DNA from: Blepharisma stoltei
Lineage: Eukaryota > Ciliophora > Heterotrichea > Heterotrichida > Blepharismidae
Reading direction: 5' to 3'
Length of the DNA: 64,000 bases
Assembly: GCA_914767885.1 (NCBI GenBank)
Contig: CAJZBQ010000029.1
Coordinates: forward strand, 310,001-374,000
This document shows, piece by piece, positions 53,100-63,499 of this stretch. The first letter of the stretch is position 1, and each line of letters begins with the position of its first letter. The translations under genes were made by a program, and so were the position numbers. Under the pieces are notes generated by a model that was not told the DNA's origin, did no database searches, and saw nothing but the letters and a program-made list of their open reading frames with translations.

Positions 53100-53660
53100 T
53101 TTATGTCAAGATTGTCAATTTGGATTTCCGAACCGAACCACATATCCAAGGGATCAGCCCCTAAGTTAGAGCCAGCACCTGCAGAGTTCCCCGATGGTCC
53201 AGATGAGATAAGACCATGTGCTAGGCAAAACCTGTTTGGCCCACCTGGAAGAGACAGGAAAACCTTCGGAGAGAAGCAAAACTCTCCTCTTCGGCAAGGC
53301 ATCCCAAACCTGAAGGACTACTTTAAAAAGGCTCAGAAGCCCTGTTTTCACCCTAATCAGTGTTTGTCTGTCCAGCTCCATAAGGAGTGCACATTGTGAT
53401 TCAATTTCCATCAGCGGCACCATTTTATTTCTTTGTTGATAAAAGGTAGAGCTGCTACAAAGGAGGTGATACGGTTTCGCTCACAACCTAAGCACTAGCA
53501 GAGTTAAATAAATTCTTGTCTTATAGCCTGGTCCGAGCATAATTTTGATGAGTCTCTCTGTAACACCAAATTGGTGTTTCAGGGTCGCTTCAAGCTCGTA
53601 GCCAACAAGCCAAAAAAAGACTGAAGTAATTTCTCCGAGACTCACTTTAATAAATTTAAT
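53100..53660 (+). mobile_element. G-family-like block (G14) and GC-moderate spacer
   Basis: 53120-53420 is GC-rich with the tail gcaccattttatttctttg at 53415. From 53440 to 53640 there is a second, non-repeated GC-moderate stretch with a small inverted pair (caccaaattggtg, 53567-53579). No ORF of note; an RNA gene cannot be excluded but I have no positive evidence. Confidence 0.5.
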
Positions 53661-54554
53661 CTAATAAGGAGCTTCATTTTTCGTTTCTGCATCATTTTCA
53701 TCATAATTTTCTTCTTTATCAATCCCTGTTTTCTGGGCAATAAGAAGGTCAATTATGCCATTCCCTCTAGGATGGTCTTTAGTAGCCTTCTGTATCATAG
53801 TTTTTCATCTATTTTTTACACTATTTTCATTCCTCCCAGGCAGTTTTTTTGCAATATCGCTCCACTTATTACCATGAATTCTTTGCTGCTCAAGAATAAA
53901 AATATCTTCTTTATCAGTCCAGTCTCCTTTTATTAATTTAGGATCAAGATGGTTATACCATCTTTCTCTGCAATGGCGGCCTCGTCTGATTTCTTTTCCA
54001 GCGTAATATAAAGTGTTTACCCCCCCCTTCTTAGCGAGCAAAATAACGGAATTTTGGAAAAATAAATTTTTAAGATACAATTTTTAGATATAGTGGCTTA
54101 CACTATCTAGAACGGGGCTTTTTTTGATAGTGCCAGCAACAAAACTAAAACGTTCTAGGTAGTGTAAGTCACTATATAATTAATGATTAATATGACGGTA
54201 GCTTTTATTTAAACAGAAATTTAATAAATTGATAAAAATTTATTTCCTAAATTTTTGTAATTAAATTTTTGATAAAGATCTTAAAAATGAGAAGGCAAAA
54301 ACCTTGTTTATTTATGGAAGAGAAGTCAGTTCTTTTGCAACAGTGTTTCAGACCTTTGTGCCTTTAGATTCAATTATTTTCTTGAGTATTTCATCTTCTA
54401 CCGCATTTCAGTTTTTTTCAGAGCGATGATGAGCTTTTTTAATTTTGACATCGGCTGGGACCGCTAAGGGATGAAATTTATTTCTGCTGAAGCTAGCCAT
54501 ACAAGGAACAAGCCAAATGTCTCCTTCCAAATGAAAAATCTGGGGGGTATTCAT
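53661..54554 (-). CDS. R2R3-type Myb DNA-binding protein, second gene
   Basis: 194 aa after removal of a 306-bp insertion. MNTPQIFHLEGDIWLVP...KKAHHRSEKNWNAVEDEILKKIIESKGTKVWNTVAKEL-NTLYYAGKEIRRGRHCRERWYNHLDPKLIKGDWTDKEDIFILEQQRIHGNKWSDIAKKLPGRNENSVKNRWKTM. Two complete repeats; repeat 1 is split by the insertion after AKEL. Three Trp are TGA. The tail is short and acidic (KEENYDENDAETKNEAPY). It shares CRERW.NHL and GNKWS.IAK.LPGR with the other Myb gene at 35.2-36.3 kb but has a different N-terminus, no intron and a shorter tail. Confidence 0.9.
54020..54325. mobile_element. Decayed MITE-A-like insertion in the Myb gene
   Basis: 306 bp. Left end CCCCCCCTTCTTAGCGAGCAAAATAA resembles MITE-A; flanks TTA (54017-54019) and TCA (54326-54328), a mutated TNA pair. 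Either version gives KELNTLYYAG. Carries a nested 88-bp hairpin. Confidence 0.7.
54089..54176. repeat. 88-bp hairpin nested in the decayed MITE-A
   Basis: Arms tatagtggcttacactatct and its near-inverse aggtagtgtaagtcactata, loop about 35 bp. The outer word TATAGT..(A/C)TTACACTA is shared with the 23-bp microhairpins. Confidence 0.75.
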
Positions 54555-54660
54555 ATTTAATAAAAATGGTAAAAAATGTAAATTTAACAAATAATTTAAA
54601 TAAATTAATTAAAGAATTTTATTGTCAAATTTTCTAATTATTTAATCGCAAATATTTAAT

Positions 54661-57321
54661 TTAATCCCAATCCCAGTTATTAATTTCTTCTTTAGTCGGC
54701 TGAATATTTGTTTTTTCTTGATAATTGCTATGCCCTTTGTAGGAAAAAGTTTTGGTTGATTTATTACTTGGATTCTTCTTTATCTTAAAATTGAAGCTTT
54801 GCTTTGGCTCATGATTGCCTGCAATATCTTGATTTTGGGAAGCTGGATTATGAATTGGCCTTTTAATCTGCTCCTCATCCTTAATTTCTACAGGATTATG
54901 GAGTCGTTTTTCGCTTAAATGAGAAGCCACTTTAATTTCTTCAATTTGCTGCTTATTCCCAGAATTCACCAATTTTTTGCTTTTAGACATCGGCAGCTTT
55001 GGTCTCACCTCTACATCGTCTAGCCCAAATTTTTCAAAATCATCAAAAACGTCCATCATCCCAGTCTGGGGTCCGAAAAAACGTGTTTTAGTAGGTGTTA
55101 AATCTTTATTCGGGGAATCTGATTTTGTAAACGTAGAATATTTTTGCTCTGTATCAACTTTATTTTCATATTTCAATTGATAATTTGACTTAGGCATGCT
55201 ATTTTTAGATTTTTTTTCTTCAGGCCACTCTTGTCTTCCTTTGATTTCATTTTCTCTCATATCACTTAAGGCTTTATATTGATCAGTCAAGTCTTGACCA
55301 TTTGGCTTAGGCTTATTATTTTTATTTAGATCTTCTTTAAATCCAATTGAGGCTTTATATTGGTCTACAATGTCTTGATAATTTGGCTCAGGCTTATTAT
55401 TTTGAGGTTTTTTATTTGCATCTTCTCTAAATCCAATTGAGGCTTTGTGTTGGTCTACCAAGTCTTGATAATTCGACTCAAGCTCTTTATTTTGAGGCTG
55501 CCTTTCTTGAAGTCTTTCTCGTTTTATTTTCTTTACATCTTCTTTAATTCCGATTGAAGCTTTGCATTGGTCTACAAAATCGACCCTGCTTTCTCTTTCT
55601 TGTTTCTTTTCCTCATAATGATCAATATCTAGAACATGCTTATTTTCATAGATCCCGCCTTGTTCTATATAATCATGATAATTTATTGGATTTGTCTGAT
55701 TTATTTCAGTATTTCTATTCTGTAAATTTTGATTTTGTATACCATAGAAATTAATATTGGTGTTTATTATATAAATTTATATAATTACGATAAGAAAATA
55801 ATCTATCATTGCAATTTAATGCTAAACAATATAAAACTTCATAATCTTGCTCTGGAATTTCTTTTCTTTGTAAAGAATAGCCTCCTTCATGTTGCCATGA
55901 CCCTTTTTCTGGGTCTTGATATTTTTCCATGCCTCCGCCTTGTAAATTCATTTCAGCTTGTTGCTTAATCTCAATAGTTTGAATTTTTCTTTCATATTCA
56001 TCAGGATCTTTTGACTTCATCCTAATTAAAGGCTGTAATGGTGGAACCTCTAATTCTTCCTCAGCTTTATATATTTGATGATATTTATATCGATCCTCCT
56101 CTATATTCGCTTCGGGCTTAGTATTAAGGCTCCATTTCATTTGATTTAGTGATCAATTTTTTCTTCCTGACACATTTGCTCTGAAAAGCCGTCAAATTTC
56201 GATCCAATGTCTCAGGGAAAAAATTTGACCAAATATCGCAGAACAAATTGCCATTACCAAAAACTCCAGAGGAAAAACATGAGCCAAGTATTAATATATA
56301 TTTTGTCTCATTTTCAATCGGTTGAGGATTTTCTTTTTTTTGAGGAGATGGCTGCACTGGATTATTTTCTTGTGAAGGTGTTGGATCATCTTCTGAACAT
56401 ATAGTGTCTCTCCGTTGATGGGTTGATTTAACTGGACTCGTCAATTTGGAGGTTTCAAGCTTTGGAGGATTAAAATAACCTTCATCAGGATGTGTAGGGA
56501 AATTTGATTTTTCATTATGTGGTTGAGATATCTGTGCTTGCGAATTAAATCGGTTTCCTCTTTGAGGAATCTCTTGATATCCACCATCAGAAGGAGTATT
56601 TTCCTCACTTCCCTCATAGAATATTGGAAACTAGCCAAAAATGAGAAAAATTTCGAGAAAATAAACTATTTTAATGATAATAAATGAAATGTACAACTCA
56701 TAATTTAGGCAGCTTGTATTGCAGACAATCTTTTAGTTTTTATCAATTATTTTAAAGGGAATTTAAAAATCTAGATTTTCATATAATCTGATACCAAGCT
56801 AATTTTTACTTAATCATGAAGGGAGATTCAGAATTTCCTCTAACTCGCCTTTCTGGGCTTTCATAACGATTTTCATTAGCCATTGAAATCCCTGCTCGTG
56901 AAAAAGTCGTTGAGCTTTCTGCAGCTGGATTTGTATGAGCTCTAGTAAGGAGTGCTTTAAACGCCAGACACCATTGATTGTGAGTTGATAATGAATCAGT
57001 ATAAAGCGTATAAGTCCTAGTGTTAAATTCTATTGAAAACAAAAATTTCCAATCTGACACTATAGTAACTCGTGGGTTAGGATCAAAACCAATTAAATCG
57101 TTAAGATTGTGAGACTCATGAGGGTTTTTGTCAGATTCTTTCTTTTTATAAGAAAATACGCCAGTGTGTAAATTCAGGGTAAATCATCTTTTGGTGAATC
57201 TTGATAAAAAAAGAGCTTTTGCTCTGAAGTTTTTGAGCTTTTTTAGGTATGCTTCGAGAACCATAGGTCCCTAGATAGGGGTTACATTGTAATTTGGGTT
57301 GAGGTAAAAGCTTGAACTCAT
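54661..57321 (-). CDS. PH-domain protein with low-complexity region and VDQ-KASIGF tandem repeats
   Basis: MSSSFYLNPNYN, 15-nt intron (57271-57285), then a pleckstrin-homology domain (GPMVLEAYLKKLKNFRAKALFLSRFTKRWFTLNLHTGVFSYKK...TYTLYTDSLSTHNQWCLAFKALL), which ends with the expected Trp helix. After a likely 190-bp IES (56617-56806) comes a Pro/Gln/Asn/Ser-rich region, then four approximately 40-residue repeats with core VDQ(Y/H/C)KASIG(F/I)(K/R)ED, and an acidic/basic tail ending NNWDWD. One frame break between 56130 and 56300 is unresolved: an insertion of length 3n+1 is needed there. A further 49-bp IES is placed near 55757-55805. Phosphoinositide or protein binding by the PH domain is inferred. 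Confidence 0.7.
55757..55805 (-). other. Probable short IES, 49 bp, TA repeats
   Basis: TA at 55755-55756 and 55804-55805; removal joins LYCLALNCND to INFYGIQNQN. The retained sequence ends in TAA. The choice of TA pair is the simplest in-frame one. Confidence 0.5.
56617..56806 (-). other. Probable IES, 190 bp, TA repeats
   Basis: Removal between TA dinucleotides (56617-56618 and 56807-56808) joins SPFMIK to YEGSEENTPSDGGYQ and skips TAA stops. Other TA pairs nearby are possible. Confidence 0.5.
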
Positions 57322-57595
57322 TTTAAATTAATATAAAACAGATGCTAGATCATATTATTTGGCTTCATACTCCCTCTATAAAAAATTGCATTTCCCAGTT
57401 AAGACGTAATTAATGCAAAATAAAATTATAACTATTTTAATTACAATTGTGCCTTTTTCATTTTAATCCCTTACGCTCAGCGATTTTATTCTCAATCAAT
57501 TGAAATTTCACCACAGACCACTTAATTTTGCATAAAAATTGCTTATCTTTCGTTTTTATATCCTTATTAAATTAACTGAACATGTCTTATAAAAT

Positions 57596-58879
57596 ATGCT
57601 ATTACTCATTTTACTATCAGTTGCTAACGCAGCCGATTTGGAGTGGACTGACCCTGTTTCTGGCTCTCAGTTCTCTTTTGAGTCTCTACAAAAGCCAGAA
57701 GACGACCCTTGAATAGTTTACCCTTCTTCAGATCTCATTGTATCAACAAAATATTATTTTAATTTTGGCACAAGCCTAAAGCAGCAATGCTCAGGACAAT
57801 ACGTCGGCGCGATTGAAGTCATTGAGCTTTGGGACGAAATTTTTGAGTCTTGTGATATCCTAGGCCGACAAGAAATGACATCATATGGACTAATAAATCC
57901 TAATAACCCTCAAGCTGGGTTTAAAATCACTTATGGAGGCGGAGATTTATGCTCAGAATCATATGAAGGATTAGATTCTATTAAAAGAGCTGCCACTTTT
58001 AAACTGCATTGCAGCAACTATGAGACTGAATGAGAAGTGGTAGAAGAGTCTGGATTTGGGTACTGTCACGTTTTTCTCACAAAAAATACACCGGCAGGGT
58101 GTCCTGTGACAAGCACATTTCATATTAGAAAAGAATGGTGGTATCTCGCAGGATTTTTAGGATTTGTCTGGGTATATTTTGCAGGAGGGATCATTATTAA
58201 TAGCATTCGAGGGATTAGAGGGTCTGACGCAATCCCTCATTATAAATTCTTTGAAGGGCTGCTTGAGAAAATTCAAGGAATATTTGGATCGGTTTTTGTT
58301 AAAGCGAAAGAGAAATATATGATTGCAAAGGAAAAAATTGCGAAGAAAAACACTTAACTTAACTTAAGATTATCGAAAAGCTCCCTGTCGGGGCCCGAAA
58401 GCCCTTATTCCCTTCCATAACGCTCCACTCGCCTTGCTCCTACGGACATGGGCCTGCACATGCGCCCTGTAGTCACCGTGCCGTACGCCAACGAAGGTTG
58501 CCTGCCTCGAAATTTCAAAAAATGGAATTTCTGGCCGACTTTCGGCAAAAGGGTAAAACTTGTAGCCCAAGGCGAAACTCCTGTTTTCTCGCTAGGGAGT
58601 TGCCCGAATGGCCTAGAAAGGCTTTGCTGGGCTTTCCCCTTTCCTACTCCAAGTCTCCCTTCCCTCGAGGTAAAGTCGAACTCGGAAAATAGACTAGGGC
58701 TAGTTATCTAGCATAACTGTCCATTTCTTCACTAGCAAAACCTTGCCGGATATAATTAAATTAGGGCTCGATACTGCTTGGCCGAGAGGCCAAGCCAAGT
58801 TGAGACGCCATATTTTAATTATGCGAAGAAAAAAACACAAGCTATGAAATGGTTTAAGCATGATATTTGAAGCTATTAA
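57596..58879 (+). CDS. MRH-domain type I membrane protein (mannose-6-phosphate-receptor-like)
   Basis: Signal peptide MLLLILLSVANAA, lumenal MRH-like domain (VSTKYYFNFGTSLKQQCSG...GFKITYGGGDLCS...TFKLHCSNYETEWEVVEES..GYCHVFLTKNTPAGCP) with six well-placed Cys and the Y/FxFNxCG-type opening, then a TM segment (WWYLAGFLGFVWVYFAGGIII) and a short cytosolic tail. MRH domains bind phosphomannosyl or trimmed N-glycans, as in the cation-dependent M6P receptor, OS-9 and Atg27. G12 interrupts the tail; the two repeat copies differ by two A residues, so the protein ends either near 58857 (258 aa) or at 58879 (266 aa). Confidence 0.8.
58351..58821 (+). mobile_element. G-family insertion (G12)
   Basis: 471 bp, repeat tgcgaagaaaaa at 58339-58350 and 58822-58833 (no TA; the A-run is longer in the right copy). 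Hairpin motif gcgaaactcctgttttctcg at 58572; tail gacgccatattttaattat at right. Confidence 0.85.
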
Positions 58880-59461
58880 TTGAATAAAATAATAAGCAAA
58901 TTAATCAATAGTATTATTTATTAGCTTTATTCGTATTTCGGTGATAGATAAGTTAGATTTAGGGGGTCTCTGAGGTTATCTAAACTCTTATACGTCTTGC
59001 CAGCTTCAGGTTTCTTGTTCTAAGCATCGGGTAGTACTCATGTCATTTAAATTGGTGTCGCCATATTTGAGGAGGCTCAGATGCCTCCTCCTAGCTGCCG
59101 GCGTGAACTTTGCCCTGGATGGGTCGAGGTAAAAATCCTGCTATGGAGTCCCAATCAGAAAAAACCCACTCTGATAACAGTATTCCAGTGTTTTTCTCGC
59201 CTTTTTCTATCAGGTTGACTTCAGGTCGCAGCTATGTCTTCAAACTCTGAAAATTCCTGAAGAAGGACGGCCAGTACCTAGCCATTTTTTGTGTATAAAA
59301 TCTAGAAAAAGCCTATTTTAATGAAAAAGTTTAGCTTAATTGTAGAGATAAACTGTAGATTAATTTCATAAGTTAGGCATTGAGATTATTTAAACAGAGT
59401 AAAGCCTTATCCAGTAAATAATATTAGTTATGATGGGAGTTTAACTTTTTAATTATCCCTT
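58880..59461. other. Intergenic region with a GC-rich G-like block (G16)
   Basis: 58960-59290 is GC-rich and ends with the tail gccattttttgtgtataaaa, so it is probably a G copy in plus orientation; no flanking repeat found. The rest is AT-rich spacer between convergent genes. Confidence 0.5.
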
Positions 59462-61935
59462 TTAGTTATATCTGGTCAAGCATAGGTAGCAACCCTACAC
59501 CCCCCCACCCCCCTAAAAATGGCACCCCCACCCCCCCCTTCACAGATGGCACCCCCACCCCCCTCCCTTAAAAAGAATATTTTAAATATAATCCAATTAA
59601 AGCGCTATATTGATAAATGAAGTCTATAAATTGCTTTAATAATTACGATTAATTAATAAATTCAAATTAATTAAAAATTAATTAGGAAATATATTAAATT
59701 TGTTTTTTATATTTATAAATACAATGCCAAAGATATTGATAATGTCAGTAATTATTAAATGAATCAAGCACAATACAATAACTACAGAGTGCAGCGAAGA
59801 TGAATACAGTGTAGGTAACTTCAAGATGGATGTAATATGAGCTAATACAGGATATGCAGAAGATGGATAATTAGCTTAAATAGTAGGTTTAAAAGTAATC
59901 AATTCATAAAATAAAATTTTTGCGAATTCAAGTATTAATTATATTCATATTTTCTTACATACCATGCCTATATCACATCTTGAGTTACCATTATTCTTTT
60001 TGATTGTGTTTTATAGCATTCCAAAACTTCTTCTCTTCTTCCTAACTATCTAACTCCCCCCATTTAAATTGGAACAAAAAATTTTGTTCCAATTTAAAGG
60101 GGATTAATTTTTTTTATAAAAAAAATTTATATAAAAAATTCAAAAACTTATCGAATTAGATTAATAAATTTGTTTAATAAAATGCTATTTACTCTTTATC
60201 TTTTTAAAACAAAGCAAGATATCATTATTAGTTAATACGCCACTATTAATTGGTATCAAAATTATTTACACAAAAGTTATTATTTTTATTGATAAAAAAA
60301 AAATTAAAAACAAAAAAATTTTAGAAAATTTATCGATCAAAGTGCTAATTTTTGTTTAAATAATATGCTATTTATACTCTATTCTTTAAAATAAAGCAAG
60401 AAATTAGTAAATTTTAAAATTTATAATGAATTCCTATTGAATTTATATCAAAACTATTTAAATAAAAAATATCATTTTTATCAAAAAAGAATAAAAATTT
60501 TTTAAAAAAAACAATTAATTTTTTTTTTAAAATTTAGCAATTAAGGATAATAAATTTATTTAAATAAGATGATCTTTATACTCTCTTCTTTAAACAAGAA
60601 CAAGATATAACTAAATTTTTGATTTTAGTTAAGAAGAAACATTTAACTTATATCAAAACCTTTTACATAAAAATTATTATAATTTTTTTATTATAAAATT
60701 AATTTTGTTCCAATTTAAAGGGGGTTAATTTACCAAAAAAGTGGAAATTTTACCTATATTTTTGTTCCAATTTAAAGAGGGGGGGATTAAGAGCATTTCC
60801 TTTATTATTATAATAATAATAATCTCCTTTATTATTATAATAATAATCTCCACAGTTTGGATTTTTTTAATTGCATCGTTACAATGTTTTAGTGTTTTTT
60901 CATAACTCTTTTCTTTATAGAAGATAACTCCTATGCTATTGTATGCATCAGCATAATTTGAATCAACTCTGATAGCTTATTTATAGCATTCCATATCTTA
61001 TTCTCTACTGCCTAACTTATATAGAGCATCTCTTTCATTTGAAAAGCAATGTGCTAATAAAAATAGTATTTGCTATTGTCAGTTTTACTTTTAGATCTCT
61101 AAAATGGACTCTTTAGCCATTGTTCCACAAAGTTCATAAATATATACAGGATATACTGCTAATTAATACCAAAGATCATTATGCTTGTCAGCAAATTTCT
61201 TCAGATGTGGGGTTCTTAGTAGTTATAGGAAATTTTCACTGCTCCTTAATCGATTGCGCTACGCTATATGATATTGTATAAATCAGTAATTTTTAATATC
61301 TAAAATAATAATTTATTTATTACGCCTGCTCTAAATTAGCATTTGTGATATATCTATACTATATTAAGGGGGGGGTAGGGGTGCCATCTGTGAAAGGGGG
61401 GGTGGGGGTGCCACTAAAAGGGGGGGTGGTGGAGGGTGGGGGTACATTAAAAAAGAGGGGGTGGGGGGGTGGGGGTGTAGGGTTGCTACCTGTGCTTGAC
61501 CATATATCTCGGTGAAGATCTTGAAATTCCTCCTCCAATCGGCTCTTCTAAAGCAGGGCTCTTGTTGACCATGTCAAACTTATCATGTTTCCAGAATGAT
61601 TTTTGGTTCTTTTTCTCTGGGTCATCTTTTCTTGATTTTTCAGCAAAATTTATCTCTGTGTCAATTCAAGATTCAGCAGCTGGCTCCTGAGGCTGAGTTT
61701 TTTTTGCTTTTTCTTCTGGGAATAATTTGTCATCCCACGCTCTTAGTCCTGCGCTTGCTTTATTACCTCTTCCTCTGATAGCAGGCTTATCATCATTTGT
61801 TATTTTTTCTTTGCTTCTTTTGTTTTCTCTATTTCTGTCTCTATTAAATTCCCTTTCTCTGCTGCGGCTTCTTCTTCTCCGGTGAGAGCGCTCATATTTT
61901 TTGTCTCTGTATCCATCATCTTCACTATGCCCCAT
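59462..61935 (-). CDS. Arginine/serine-rich nuclear protein with a WKHDKF motif
   Basis: 145 aa after removal of a 2,036-bp element. MGHSEDDGYRDKKYERSHRRRRSRSREREFNRDRNREN is an RS-type region, followed by an acidic/Lys stretch and SFWKHDKFDM near residue 112, a W-x-H-D-x-F motif also found in Barentsz/THRAP3-type mRNA proteins, then PIGGGISRSSPRYN. TGA at 61663-61665 is Trp (ESWIDTE). The element is inserted two codons before the stop, so without excision only the last residues change: 61500 onward would read KHR and stop. Role in mRNA processing is an inference from composition. Confidence 0.65.
60054..60787. mobile_element. MITE-B copy B3, nested in element D
   Basis: 734 bp, ends CTCCCCCCATTTAAATTGGA and inverse; TAA at 60051-60053 and 60788-60790. 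Interior colinear with B1 in inverse orientation; it lacks MITE-C and so gives the reference for the empty site. Confidence 0.88.
60790..61075 (-). pseudogene. Decayed TPR-coding fragment inside element D
   Basis: On the minus strand around 60850-61000 the words AIRVDSNYADAYNSIGVIFYKEKS and YEKTLKHCNDAIKK spell one TPR unit, but TAA stops lie just upstream and a (ttattat)n microsatellite follows. It looks like captured host sequence that has decayed. Confidence 0.55.
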
Positions 61936-62289
61936 ATATTTTCTAGAATAATTCTTTTAATAAGAAAATAGATTAATTTGAAAATAAAAATAATGATTTT
62001 TGAAAGGAATACAAATTATCCCTTTTCTTTAATAGGCTTACGATTTTACTGTTCTTTTAGTTTTCTGGTATCTAACCTTTCAATTCTTTTAAAATACTCA
62101 ATGAATTTGCTTTTTGAAGGTTAAAAATAATTGTGAATCAAGCCCAGCAGTAGTATGATTAAAAACAATTGGATTTGTTGATAATAAAATATAAAAATTG
62201 GAAAAATAATAAAATGATTTATATCAAAAAGACAATAATTATTCAAAACTAATCAATTTAAAGATATCATATTAAAGGATGCATAAGTT
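61936..62289. other. Intergenic spacer
   Basis: 354 bp of AT-rich DNA between the RS-protein start and the tRNA. No other gene or repeat seen. Confidence 0.5.
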
Positions 62290-62333
62290 GACTGTTTGGC
62301 CGAGTGGTCTAAGGCGGTAGCTTTAGGCGCTAT

Positions 62334-62364
<31 letters not shown>

Positions 62365-62369
62365 AGTCA
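62290..62369 (+). tRNA. tRNA-Leu (anticodon UAG)
   Basis: Acceptor GACTGTT pairs with AGCAGTC (one G-T), D-arm TGGCCGAGTGG, anticodon stem GTAGC/GCTAT with loop TTTAGGC giving UAG, a long class-II variable arm, T-arm GTGGGTTCAAATCCCAC and discriminator A. No intron; CCA is not encoded; an oligo-T run follows at 62370, as for Pol III termination. Class II with A discriminator supports leucine. Confidence 0.95.
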
Positions 62370-62461
62370 TTTTTTATTCCCTTATTTCTCTTCAAAAACT
62401 TTTCACCTCCCCTTATATTCTATTCCTTATTCCTAACAAAAATTAGAAGACTTAATCTTAA

Positions 62462-63424
62462 TTAAGCGCACAACTTCCTCAGCACATACGGCAAAATTCC
62501 TCCATTTTTGAAATACTCGACCTCTACATCAGTGTCAATTCTTGCAACGACTTGAAATTCCGTCCCTTTATCAGTTTTTACGCTGATTTCTTCTTTTACC
62601 TTGATATCTCCTCCTTTCAAATTTATTGTGAATTTCTCCTTTCCAGTCAGACCCAAAGACTCCGCATTTTCGCCTTCTTTAAATTGTAAAGGTAAAACTC
62701 CCATACCAATTAAATTAGATCTATGAATTCTCTCATAGCTTTCTGCTATAACAGCTCTAATTCCTAATAGCAAAGTTCCTTTAGCAGCCCAATCCCTTGA
62801 AGACCCGCTGCCGTATTCTTTTCCAGCCAAAACAATCAGATTTTGGTTATTTTTTCTATATTCTTCACTAGCGTCAAATACTGACATTTCTTGTTCTGTA
62901 GGGAAATGGACGGTGGTAGGGCCTGGTTTTTCGACAAGCTGATTGATAAGTCTAATATTGGCAAAGGTTCCTCTTTTCATTACTTCGTCATTTCCTCTTC
63001 TTGCTCCATATGTATTGAAATCTGATTGAGAAACCCCTTTTTCTTGTAAAAATCGGGCAGCAGGGGATGTTTTTCCGATGTTGCCAGCTGGAGAAATGTG
63101 GTCAGTTGTGATGGAATCGCCAAGTTTGAGGAGACAGTATGCATCGGTGATGTCGGGAATTGAGGGGAGATCGTGAGTTAAGCTTTGGAAATAAGGAGGG
63201 TTGTGGATGTAGGTGTTTTCAGTCCAGTTGTACATTTCTCCAGTTGGAGCTTGAAGCTGGTTCCATTTGTCTGTGCCTTGGGCGATTCTTCCGTAGATTT
63301 CTTTAAACATTTGTGGCTTGATTACACTGTTAGTGAGGTTTTGCATTTCTTTTCTGGAAGGCCAGACATCTCTTATTCCGTGCTTTAGAATTGAGAGAAT
63401 ATAAGGAAAAATTGTAATTTTATC
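62462..63424 (-). CDS. ACO1: Aconitate hydratase (cytosolic/IRP1-type), C-terminal part
   Basis: Isomerises citrate to isocitrate. The window holds the last approximately 315 residues: HGIRDVWPSRKEM...LGDSITTDHISPAGNI, FNTYGARRGNDEVMKRGTFANIRL, IVLAGKEYGSGSSRDWAAKG, RAVIAESYERIHRSNLIGMGVLPL, ending GGILPYVLRKLCA. The swivel-domain active-site SRDWAAKG and the GARRGNDxVMxRGTFANIR block are those of the IRP1/AcnA branch. The frame closes upstream at about 63424 (TAA), just before a G-like insertion that runs off the window, so the gene is almost certainly interrupted there and continues beyond 64000. Confidence 0.93.
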   Translation of the reverse strand, partial: DKITIFPYILSILKHGIRDVWPSRKEMQNLTNSVIKPQMFKEIYGRIAQGTDKWNQLQAPTGEMYNWTENTYIHNPPYFQSLTHDLPSIPDITDAYCLLKLGDSITTDHISPAGNIGKTSPAARFLQEKGVSQSDFNTYGARRGNDEVMKRGTFANIRLINQLVEKPGPTTVHFPTEQEMSVFDASEEYRKNNQNLIVLAGKEYGSGSSRDWAAKGTLLLGIRAVIAESYERIHRSNLIGMGVLPLQFKEGENAESLGLTGKEKFTINLKGGDIKVKEEISVKTDKGTEFQVVARIDTDVEVEYFKNGGILPYVLRKLCA

Positions 63425-63499
63425 TTAAAGTTTTAGAGATACATGGCTTTTAAAATCATTTTAATTTATTTTTGCTTATTTACTAATTTTTATATTAAA

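Larger units (their letters stand above)
59472..61507. mobile_element. Two-kb element (D) with C/G-rich terminal inverted repeats
   Basis: Inverted ends TCTGGTCAAGCATAGGTAGC / GCTACCTGTGCTTGACCATA, followed by reiterated CCCCCACCCCCC / ATGGCACCCCC blocks at both sides (59500-59570 and 61370-61490). TATAT at 59467-59471 and 61503-61507. Contains MITE-B3 and a decayed TPR-coding stretch. Excision restores SSPRYN-stop in the RS protein. Confidence 0.85.
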
